Assembly (NCBI GenBank): GCA_041567895.1
Contig: JBFGAX010000023.1
Span: 1-38,214 of the forward strand
From: JABDOU01 sp041567895
GTDB taxonomy: Bacteria; Actinomycetota; Acidimicrobiia; Spongiisociales; SHLN01
Direction of reading: 5' to 3'
DNA length: 38,214 bases
The notes under the pieces are model-generated. The model ran no database searches, was not told the origin of the DNA, and saw only the letters and a list, made by a program, of their open reading frames with translations. Positions within the stretch are counted from its first letter, which is position 1. Every line of letters begins with the position of its first letter. A program made the translations under genes and the position numbers. Below are positions 31,491 to 38,214 of the stretch, in pieces.

Positions 31491-32639
31491 ATGTCGACCC
31501 GGCTCATCTACGCGGTGAATTTCGTGATGGCAACGTCCATCGGACTTGTCTTCGTCTTTTTGGCCGATCTACAGGAGCGCCATGGACTGGAAACCTGGGA
31601 GCTGGGTGTCGTGGCAGCGATGGGCTTTCTCGCTGCGCTGGTTGCCCAGTTGCTGCTGGCCCCTATCGCTGATCGCGGTCACATAGGGGTCCTCGCCGCA
31701 ATTGCCGTGGGGGCAGGAGTGGTAGGCACGCTCGGATTCATTTTTGCGACCCAAACCTGGACGCTCGCTCTGACAAGAGGCTTTGTCGGCGTCGGCCTTG
31801 GTCTGTATGGAGTCGCCGGCCGTAAGGCCATCATCGGACTCGATACGGAAGGCGCGGGAGCGAAGCTCGGCACGCTGCTCTCTACCGGGGTGGCCGGTTT
31901 CATCACGGGCCCGCCGATAGGCGCTCTCCTGGGGCGCGTCTCGTTCGAAACGCCCTTCTGGGTAGTGGCAGCCGTTCTTGCCATCCTCGGAATACCCGCG
32001 ATCATCGCAATCTCCAAGGCAGATGTCGCAACTGCGCCGGTCGACTACAGCGATCTGGCCGATCTGATCCGTCGACCACGCGTCCAGGCTGCGGTGCTTT
32101 CTCAGATCGCCCTGTTCGGCTTCATCGGCGTGTTCGACGCAACAGTCGACCGGTACTTCACCGACCTCGGGGCGTCGACCGATGCCACGGCAGGAGCCCT
32201 CCTGATCATCGGCCTGCCGCTTCTCATTCTCCCGACCCGTGCCGGTGCACTTGCCGAGCGGGTCGGCGGCGCCAGGGTGTTATTGCCCTCGTTTCTGGTC
32301 ATTGTCCCCGCCATTGCGCTGTTTGGGACCCTTGGATCGGTCGTGCTCGTGACGGCTGCCGGTGTGGTCGAGACCATCGGCGAATCCTTTGCATTCCTTG
32401 CAATCGAGGTCATCCTGCTGGAGGTAACGGGAGCGGCGAGAGCTGCGGTGGGACGCGCATTGCTGGAAGCGGCAGGTCTCGTCGGCGCAACGCTCACGGC
32501 TGGATTGGGTCCCTTCGTGTACGGATGGGGCGGACCTGAGGCCCTCTTCATCGGATTCGCCGTCTTCAGCGCCTTACTCATGGCATCGGCCTGGATGCGG
32601 TTACGAACGGCCTACGTGCGCGAGGCAGCCGTCGTTTGA
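31491..32639 (+). CDS. Major facilitator superfamily transporter
   Basis: A 382-residue membrane protein with about 12 hydrophobic helices in two halves and a short central loop (SKADVATAPVDYSDLADLIRR, about residues 174-194). The loop after helix 2 (APIADRGHIG) matches the MFS motif A region. Substrate unknown. It ends directly against the convergent permease gene, with no intergenic base, and has no partner in its own direction. ATG 31491 is supported by the -10 at 7 nt. Confidence 0.85.
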   Translation: MSTRLIYAVNFVMATSIGLVFVFLADLQERHGLETWELGVVAAMGFLAALVAQLLLAPIADRGHIGVLAAIAVGAGVVGTLGFIFATQTWTLALTRGFVGVGLGLYGVAGRKAIIGLDTEGAGAKLGTLLSTGVAGFITGPPIGALLGRVSFETPFWVVAAVLAILGIPAIIAISKADVATAPVDYSDLADLIRRPRVQAAVLSQIALFGFIGVFDATVDRYFTDLGASTDATAGALLIIGLPLLILPTRAGALAERVGGARVLLPSFLVIVPAIALFGTLGSVVLVTAAGVVETIGESFAFLAIEVILLEVTGAARAAVGRALLEAAGLVGATLTAGLGPFVYGWGGPEALFIGFAVFSALLMASAWMRLRTAYVREAAVV

Positions 32640-33425
32640 TCAGTTGCGAATTACGACCCAATCGCTAATGCGTAGATCAGGGGTGACGCTGGCAGCGGTG
32701 ACTGCGGTGACCAGTGCGACCACACACACGGCGGCGGTACCGAGCACGAGAAACATCACGAGGAGCTGAATCGACACGGCTTCTACCGGCTCAACGCCTG
32801 CCAGAAGCAGGCCTGTCATCGCACCCGGGAGCGCGATGAGTCCCACGACCTTTGTACGCTCCACTTGCGGGATCAGAGCGGATCTGGCGGCGCGTTGGCT
32901 CATGAACCGAACGACCTGTCTGCGGTCGAAGCCGAGGGCAAGGGCCGCCTCGAGGTCTCCAGCGCGGTCCCGACTGAGGTTGATCGACTGGTCGACGGCC
33001 AGAACCGCGGAGGGCACGGCGTTGCCGATTGTGATGCCTGCAACGACCACGAGAGCCACAGGCTCGTAGGCGAACACGCCGAAGCCAAACGTGACGGCGA
33101 TGCTGATCGCCGCTGTGGACAGTATGGCCACGCCGGTGACGATCAGGAGCCGATCTACGGGCAGCTCAGCTCTTCGACTGACCACCGCGGTCGCGATGAT
33201 CACCATTGCTGCCACCCAGAGCCAGGCCAGCCAGATTGCATTCGTCGATTGGAATATGAACGCGAACAAGATACCGACGCCCAGCAATTGAACCGTTGCC
33301 CGGGCGCCGGCAACGACCACATCTCGGGAGATGTTCAGGCCGATCCTCCAGGCTAGAAACAGCGAGATGGCGACGAGCGAGAGGGACGCGAAGACGATGG
33401 GTATTCCGGTAGCGCCTGTACTCAC
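32640..33425 (-). CDS. FetB/YbbM-type (UPF0014) permease
   Basis: A 261-residue membrane protein with about seven helices and the family's defining block GLIALPGAMTGLLLAG near residue 195, preceded by RAARSALIPQVERTKVVG. In E. coli FetB works with the ATPase FetA in iron export. No FetA-like ATP-binding gene is present in the window, so the partner must be elsewhere if it exists. GTG 33425 is the start; no good ribosome site or -10 is seen close to it. The 82 bp to the next gene upstream hold nothing recognisable. Confidence 0.88.
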   Translation of the reverse strand: MSTGATGIPIVFASLSLVAISLFLAWRIGLNISRDVVVAGARATVQLLGVGILFAFIFQSTNAIWLAWLWVAAMVIIATAVVSRRAELPVDRLLIVTGVAILSTAAISIAVTFGFGVFAYEPVALVVVAGITIGNAVPSAVLAVDQSINLSRDRAGDLEAALALGFDRRQVVRFMSQRAARSALIPQVERTKVVGLIALPGAMTGLLLAGVEPVEAVSIQLLVMFLVLGTAAVCVVALVTAVTAASVTPDLRISDWVVIRN

Positions 33426-33507
33426 GGCGAATACTCTTGCATCGAACCAAGCTAGCGATGCATGCGTTGGCGGTTGGTAGCTGGCGAACCCTGGTTCGTT
33501 TGAGTCG

Positions 33508-34887
33508 TCAGATTCGCTCGAAGTAACGCCACCTTTCCCAGTCGGTCACCGAATTGTCGTAGGCGTGTTGTTCCACCCGAAAAAAGTGGGTGTAGTGAGT
33601 CTGGACGTCGGCACCGAGCGCCTCGGTCACGAAGACACTGCTCTCAAAAAGATCTGTGGCATCCCGCAACGTCCGCGGAACCCGGGGGAGCTCTTCGGCT
33701 TGATAGACGTCGCCTGCGAACATATCGGGCGGTTCGATCCGGTTGCGAATACCATCAAGCCCCGATGCCAGGACGGCCGCGTATGCCAGGTACGGATTGA
33801 CGTCGGCTCCCGGTATGCGACATTCGATCCGCAGGCTGGGACCCTGGCCAACAACGCGAAAGCCGGCTGTCCGGTTGTCATAGCTCCAGGCGATACGGGT
33901 AGGTGCCCACGAGCCATCCTGATATCGCTTGTAAGAATTGACGGTCGGGGCAAAGAACGCGGTGAACTCGGCCGCGTGTGCCATCCAACCACCCAGAAAC
34001 CACCGGAATTCGTCCGAGACCTCCAGGGCTCCGAGTAGGTGCTCACCTGGAAACACCGGCTCATCGTCCTCCCATAGCGAAAGATGAATATGGCAGCTCG
34101 AACCCGCTTCGTCGATATGCGGTTTTGCCATGAACGTGACGCTCACGCCGAGACCTTCTGCAATCTCTTTCATCGCCAGCTTCATGATTGCGTGACGGTC
34201 GGCCATGGTCAGCACATCGGAGTAACGGATGTTGAGTTCGTGTTGTCCACGGCCCCATTCACCTTTCGAATTCTCGACCGGGATCCCAGAGCTCGCAAGA
34301 TGGCGACGCGCCTGACGGGTGTAGAACTCCTCGCGCATCCCCTGCAGCAGGTGGTAGTCCTCGATGTACCACCCGGCAGGGGTCAAATCCTGATACCGGC
34401 TTTGGGCTGCCTGGCGGTATGAATCCTCAAAGAGGTAGTACTCGAGCTCTGACGCACCAGCAGCTTTGTAACCCAAATCCCTAGCGGCCTCGAGCTGACG
34501 TCGAAGGATCGAGCGGGGGGCAACGTCAACAAACGTGTGGTCTTTTGCTCCGTGCAAATCGCAGAGAACCAGCGCAGTATTGTCCAGCCAGGTCGCCAGC
34601 CGTAAGGTCGACAGGTCCGGGACCATGTGAAAATCGCCGTAGCCAAGCTCCCAGTTTGCGTACTGGTATCCGGGCACCGGTTCCATTTCCATGTCAACCG
34701 TGAGCAGGTAGTCGCATCCGTGAGTGCCCGACTCGTGAGATTCCTCGACAAAGAACTCTGCGTCGAATCGTTTCCCGTGCATACGTCCGTAGTGGTCGGT
34801 GAAGCCGAGTACGACGGTGTCGATATCTCCTGCCGCCACCAGGGCTCCAAGAGCCTCCAGCGTCAACATTCCTTTGAGATCGGCCAC
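33508..34887 (-). CDS. Glutamine synthetase family ligase (possible gamma-glutamyl-amine ligase)
   Basis: A 459-residue enzyme of the GS catalytic fold: beta-grasp N-terminus (FTDHYGRMHGKRF), metal ligands in GASELEYYLFE and GRGQHELNIRYSD, the HxH ATP site in GSSCHIHLSLW, the NSYKRYQDGSWAPTRIAW...NRTAGFR phosphate/ammonium region, and RIECRIPGADVNPYLA. It lacks the adenylylation-loop sequence of housekeeping GlnA and resembles ligases joining glutamate to amines (polyamines, methylamine). With several amine oxidases in the window, gamma-glutamyl-methylamide or -polyamine synthesis is plausible but unproven. GTG 34887 has GGGAGGTG upstream (6 nt from GGAGG). It is transcribed alone. Confidence 0.85.
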   Translation of the reverse strand: MADLKGMLTLEALGALVAAGDIDTVVLGFTDHYGRMHGKRFDAEFFVEESHESGTHGCDYLLTVDMEMEPVPGYQYANWELGYGDFHMVPDLSTLRLATWLDNTALVLCDLHGAKDHTFVDVAPRSILRRQLEAARDLGYKAAGASELEYYLFEDSYRQAAQSRYQDLTPAGWYIEDYHLLQGMREEFYTRQARRHLASSGIPVENSKGEWGRGQHELNIRYSDVLTMADRHAIMKLAMKEIAEGLGVSVTFMAKPHIDEAGSSCHIHLSLWEDDEPVFPGEHLLGALEVSDEFRWFLGGWMAHAAEFTAFFAPTVNSYKRYQDGSWAPTRIAWSYDNRTAGFRVVGQGPSLRIECRIPGADVNPYLAYAAVLASGLDGIRNRIEPPDMFAGDVYQAEELPRVPRTLRDATDLFESSVFVTEALGADVQTHYTHFFRVEQHAYDNSVTDWERWRYFERI

Positions 34888-35016
34888 AACACACCTCCCG
34901 GGTAGAAGGAGATGATGGCGGTTTTGATCCGTATCCGCCAGCGCGTTCGCTTCGCACGCCGATTAGATGTCTTTCAGCACTGGTTGAAGTTCGCCGGGCT
35001 TGTGACAATACGGAGT

Positions 35017-35208
35017 ATGAACAGCGGTACTCACGAACCAGGTCATCCGCCACACGACCGCATCGTGGGCGTGAAAGTCGGCGCTGTGGCCGGAGCAGTG
35101 GGCGGGGCGGCAATTGCACTCCTTCTCAGCGCGCCGACCATCATCTTGCCGGTCGTGGGCTCGGTCGTCGGAGGGGTGATCGGCTACCGATCTGCGGCGC
35201 GCGCATGA
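35017..35208 (+). CDS. Small glycine-rich membrane protein
   Basis: A 63-residue protein: a hydrophilic N-terminus (first 20 residues), then a glycine-zipper hydrophobic stretch (GVKVGAVAGAVGGAAIALLL), a Pro-containing turn and a second one (PVVGSVVGGVIGYRSA). This suggests a one- or two-helix membrane peptide. No homologue is recognised. ATG 35017 is taken because the preceding in-frame sequence is Arg-rich and unlike a membrane protein; GACAAT lies 7 nt upstream, GGAG only 1 nt. The 129 bp between it and the ligase gene show nothing else. Confidence 0.5.
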   Translation: MNSGTHEPGHPPHDRIVGVKVGAVAGAVGGAAIALLLSAPTIILPVVGSVVGGVIGYRSAARA

Positions 35209-35223
35209 CGCGCACGTCAACGA

Positions 35224-37839
35224 TCAGGGTCGCTCAGGTATGAGAACCTGATTGGCATCTACCCGTTCGATGACGACGGATGTCTGATCAGGAAACACCA
35301 CGTGGACCGTGACCTGATCATGGTCTCCGAGTCCGAAATGGAGACGCGGGTCTTCGGTCGCGAGATAGCTGCTGCCGACATGGCGTTCCCTCATGAGTGC
35401 GGTGCCATCGGGCAACGTGACAGTGACTACCGAACCCGGGGGGAGGCCGGCCACTTCGAGCCACCTACCGGACGTTTCATTGCGGATGAGCCGCGCCGAA
35501 CCAGCGATGGTGTTCACGGCGATGTCCAGATCGCCGTCGTTGTCGAAGTCGGCTACAGCGCTGCCCCGTGCGAGCAGGGGCCCTATGTTTCCCAGACCTG
35601 ATTGGCTCGTGTGGTCCCGAAATTGGCCAGGAGAACCTTCTGATCCCAGATTCGCGTAGAACCGCATCAGCTCAGGATCCGACTCGAGATCGGTTACGGG
35701 AACCCGTCCGTGGGCAACCAGGAGATCCAGGTCGGTGTCGAGATCGATGTCTGCCCACGTGGCACCCCAGGCCGTTTTGTTGTTGCCCAGTCCCGCTATT
35801 CCGATGCGGTGTGTCGCATACAGGAATTCCAGATCGCCTGAATTGTGGTAGAGGGCGTTGAGTTCTGCCTCCCAGTTGGTGACGAAGAGGTCAAACGCCC
35901 CGTCTCCGTCATAGTCACCACCCGCCACTCCCATGCCGGATCCGGTGTCGCCTACCCCGGCCTCCGCGGTCACATCGACGAGCGCGAAACCGAACTGATC
36001 TCCGGGTACGTTCTCGTAGAGGCGATTGGCCTGACCGTCGTTCGCGATATAGAGATCGAGATCGCCGTCGCGATCCACGTCGCTGAACAGGGCACCGAGA
36101 GCACGTTCGGCGTGGGCGAGACCGGCGCCGGCACCGATGTCGGTGAACCGGATCTCGCCATCCCGGCTTTGGTTGAGATAGAGACGATCAGGGATCCCCA
36201 CGAAGTCCTGAGGGAACGCACCGCTGGGCTTGGCTATTTTGCGACCGAGGTCGATGTAGCTGCCCACGAACAGTTCCGGCAAGCCATCCCCGTTGAGATC
36301 GCCGGCCACCGCCGCGGTGTTCCATTCCGGGGCATCGACTCCGGTTTCGTTCGACACATCCACAAATCGGCCATCGCCCCCGTTGCGCAGCACGACGTCC
36401 GGGCCGTCGGCCGTCAGATAGAGATCCGTCCATCCGTCGTTGTCGAGATCAGCTGCCAGGCACCCGTTGCCAACCATCGTCAGAGCGGTAGCTGTTTCTT
36501 CGCTCACATCTTCAAAGCTGCCACGGTTGTTGCGGTAGAAAACATTGGTGGGGAGGCCGCCGTTCGACTGCCAGTAGGTAACGTCGCCGGGCGCGTGCGA
36601 ATTCATGAGATAGAGATCGAGCCAGCCGTCATTGTCATAGTCGATCCAACACAGTCCAGCCCCCATCATGGCGGCGGGATCGTCAGTGATCTTCTCTGGA
36701 AAAGCTCCGTGGCGAAACTGAATGCCGGAGTCAGCTGTGGCGTCTATGAACTGCTGAGACGGGGCCGATTCTTCCTCGACAGCACTGCCCACGCCCGGTT
36801 GGGAGATTCTCAAGAGCCGACCGGAAAACACTTCCGACACCCACATCACGTTGTCAACTATCAGCATCGATCCGGGAAAGTCGAGGCCCTCCAGAACAAT
36901 CTCGCGTTCGCCTGTGGGCAACAATCGACTGATGCGGCCCGTGCCCGGCAGGTATCCGGTTCCGCTGAAGCATGATGCATCCTCCTCGAAGCGAGCAAAC
37001 TCGAGCATCCAGATGGCTCCATCGTCGTCGACGGCGACGTCGATAGGCATAGACAAGCCTTCAACCACCGTTCGCTGATTTCGTTGATCATCGACCGCTA
37101 CCAGCCGACCCGACCCGGGCGGATACGGGCACCCGCCGGTCAGGGTGACCAGGTACTCACTATCGAGTCGCGTTATACCGGTTGGAACAGGGTCGATTGA
37201 CAGATCAGGATTTCCGGGATCTTCGAGACGATCGAAGCGATGGAAGAACCGGGTTCTTCCCATGTCGGTTTCCGTTGCTACGCCGTTTTGGCTCGCATCG
37301 CTCACAACCGGGATCCCTGCTGTGTCGAACGTGATATCGAACGGATTTGTGAGCGTAACGCTGTTGAGAGGTTGCATGGCAGAGGACAGGTCGTCGGGTC
37401 CCAACGGTGCGTCGATCGACAACCTGCCGACCCGCACCGTGAGAAGCCGTCCCGAGCCGAAATGTGCCGTGTATGCCGTCGTCCCATCCGGCGAGACCCC
37501 GACGAGCGGAACGCCCGACAGGTCTCCCGAGTCACGACCGCTGGGAAGCCCCGATATCACTCGTCCGATCGAACCGTCTGGCATAAGCATGCTCACACCG
37601 GCGCTCAAGTCGTCCTCGCCAGAGCCCTCTTCCGCAATCAGGATTCGGCCGTCCGGCAGCGCGGCTAGTCCAAGCGGATTCACCAATCCATCTGCCACCA
37701 CTTCAACAGCGAGTTCCAGGCCGGCATTGGGGAGTGGTTCCTCGAGGCCGCCGGTGGCCGCAGGCTCTGTGGTCGTCGAGGACCTGCATGCCGCGAGAAT
37801 CAGGCCGACGATTATCAACATCACCGCGCTGTGTTTCAC
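35224..37839 (-). CDS. Lipoprotein with beta-propeller, VCBS/FG-GAP repeats and ASPIC/UnbV domain (CRTAC1-like)
   Basis: An 871-residue exported lipoprotein. The signal peptide ends in the lipobox LAAC with C18. Residues about 40-350 are an ScyD/ScyE- or PQQ-like beta-propeller (GLAALPDGRILIAEEG, VAVDDDGAIWMLEF). From about 365 to 790 come FG-GAP/VCBS repeats with Ca-binding DxDxDG-like loops (DYDNDGWLDLY, DLDNDGWTDLY, DLNGDGLPELF, DVDRDGDLDLY, DYDGDGAFDLF, DIDLDTDLDLL, DFDNDGDLDIA), and the ASPIC/UnbV domain (SYLATEDPRLHFGLG) ends the protein. Such proteins sit on the outer surface; the ligand is unknown. The GTG start overlaps the glycerophosphodiesterase stop (GTGA), so the two are co-translated. 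Confidence 0.9.
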   Translation of the reverse strand: MKHSAVMLIIVGLILAACRSSTTTEPAATGGLEEPLPNAGLELAVEVVADGLVNPLGLAALPDGRILIAEEGSGEDDLSAGVSMLMPDGSIGRVISGLPSGRDSGDLSGVPLVGVSPDGTTAYTAHFGSGRLLTVRVGRLSIDAPLGPDDLSSAMQPLNSVTLTNPFDITFDTAGIPVVSDASQNGVATETDMGRTRFFHRFDRLEDPGNPDLSIDPVPTGITRLDSEYLVTLTGGCPYPPGSGRLVAVDDQRNQRTVVEGLSMPIDVAVDDDGAIWMLEFARFEEDASCFSGTGYLPGTGRISRLLPTGEREIVLEGLDFPGSMLIVDNVMWVSEVFSGRLLRISQPGVGSAVEEESAPSQQFIDATADSGIQFRHGAFPEKITDDPAAMMGAGLCWIDYDNDGWLDLYLMNSHAPGDVTYWQSNGGLPTNVFYRNNRGSFEDVSEETATALTMVGNGCLAADLDNDGWTDLYLTADGPDVVLRNGGDGRFVDVSNETGVDAPEWNTAAVAGDLNGDGLPELFVGSYIDLGRKIAKPSGAFPQDFVGIPDRLYLNQSRDGEIRFTDIGAGAGLAHAERALGALFSDVDRDGDLDLYIANDGQANRLYENVPGDQFGFALVDVTAEAGVGDTGSGMGVAGGDYDGDGAFDLFVTNWEAELNALYHNSGDLEFLYATHRIGIAGLGNNKTAWGATWADIDLDTDLDLLVAHGRVPVTDLESDPELMRFYANLGSEGSPGQFRDHTSQSGLGNIGPLLARGSAVADFDNDGDLDIAVNTIAGSARLIRNETSGRWLEVAGLPPGSVVTVTLPDGTALMRERHVGSSYLATEDPRLHFGLGDHDQVTVHVVFPDQTSVVIERVDANQVLIPERP

Positions 37840-38214
37840 AGCGAGAGGGCGAGATCGGGCCGATCGGTGATGAGACCGTCTACGCCGAGTTCGATGAGGT
37901 TCTTCATATCGTCGACCTCATTGATAGTCCACGGAATGACCAATAAACCGAGATCGTGAGCTTCATCGATGCGTTCTGCCGTCACGTCGGCCTGATTGGG
38001 GGACCAGATACTTGCGCCTCTGCGTGCATATTCGGCCAGGTCTGGTGCCTGCCGTGTGGTGAGGGCGGCGAGACGAATCGAAGGATCCACCGACTGAATC
38101 GCCCATAGAGACCGATGGTCAAAGGATTGCACCACGACCCGTTCTCCCAGACCACGCTCGGCAACGATTTCGACGATCGCAACTTCAAAAGCGCCCGCCG
38201 TCGTGCCGTCGAAA
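37836..38214 (-). CDS. Glycerophosphodiester phosphodiesterase, C-terminal part (cut by window edge)
   Basis: The last 126 codons of a minus-strand gene that runs past the right edge. VVVQSFDHRSLWAI and the C-terminal PWTINEVDDMKNLIELGVDGLITDRPDL are typical of the GDPD TIM barrel, which hydrolyses glycerophosphodiesters to glycerol 3-phosphate and an alcohol. The N-terminal active-site half (HRG, E, D, H) is outside the window, so catalytic competence cannot be checked. It is translationally coupled to the lipoprotein gene that follows. Confidence 0.85.
   Translation of the reverse strand, partial: FDGTTAGAFEVAIVEIVAERGLGERVVVQSFDHRSLWAIQSVDPSIRLAALTTRQAPDLAEYARRGASIWSPNQADVTAERIDEAHDLGLLVIPWTINEVDDMKNLIELGVDGLITDRPDLALSL

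Noticed and set aside
35845..36975. A 376-codon plus-strand open frame opposite the VCBS repeats
   Set aside because: Its apparent repeats mirror the DxDxDG-coding repeats of the lipoprotein gene.
35970..37100. Tandem DNA repeats in the lipoprotein gene
   Set aside because: The repeats are at protein level (Ca-binding loops) and diverged in DNA; there is no recent tandem duplication or CRISPR-like spacing.
1..38214. A mobile or defence island
   Set aside because: No integrase, transposase, restriction, toxin-antitoxin or CRISPR genes, no terminal repeats and no tRNA were seen; the genes look like ordinary chromosomal metabolism.

Overview
The window looks like a compact, moderately GC-rich chromosomal segment of an actinobacterium-like organism, possibly an uncultured marine Acidimicrobiia-type lineage. 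The taxonomy is inference. It rests on a class II DAHP synthase, a TipA-type MerR regulator, an HbO-like truncated haemoglobin, frequent GTG starts and many genes with a TAnnnT hexamer only 6-8 nt upstream of the start codon, the arrangement expected of leaderless mRNAs. No rRNA, tRNA, CRISPR, IS element or phage gene was seen. Coding is nearly continuous: the largest gene-free gap is about 190 bp (21647-21840), and several convergent genes overlap at their 3' ends.

Layout. 1-2521: the N-terminal part of a 2Fe-2S/FAD oxidoreductase (minus strand) divergent from an adenosine-deaminase-family gene, then a membrane acyltransferase. 2604-7126: aromatic amino acid genes (kynurenine formamidase and kynureninase overlapping; a pterin-dependent aromatic amino acid hydroxylase with a DUF1801 gene; a class V aminotransferase-fold enzyme). 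7191-9781: two tandem CNNM/CorC-type membrane proteins, the first apparently starting at an ATC codon. 9792-11636: a rhodanese sulfurtransferase divergent from a D-amino-acid-oxidase-like flavoenzyme. 11626-18028: a tightly coupled minus-strand operon of FAD-GcvT oxidase, MttB-like methyltransferase and a second FAD-GcvT oxidase. 18118-21178: DAHP synthase and a Kef-type antiporter. 21266-28450: VOC protein, FAD-Rieske oxidoreductase, truncated haemoglobin, a large class V PLP enzyme, an ATP-grasp ligase, NfuA and a TipA-like regulator. 28447-35208: PIG-L deacetylase, an unusual alpha-amylase-like enzyme, an MFS transporter, a FetB-type permease, a glutamine-synthetase-family ligase and a small glycine-rich membrane protein. 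35224-38214: a large lipoprotein with beta-propeller, VCBS and ASPIC/UnbV parts, overlapping the end of a glycerophosphodiesterase gene cut by the window edge.

How the genes fit together. Two themes recur. The first is oxidative breakdown of amines and N-methylated compounds: five flavoenzymes, the MttB-like methyltransferase with two GcvT-fused partners, and a glutamine-synthetase-like ligase that could be a gamma-glutamyl-amine ligase. The second is amino acid metabolism, especially aromatic (Phe hydroxylase, kynurenine pathway, DAHP synthase). The strongest candidate for an undescribed system is the three-gene MttB operon. It encodes no corrinoid protein or corrinoid-reactivating enzyme, but has two different folate-type demethylating oxidases beside the methyltransferase.
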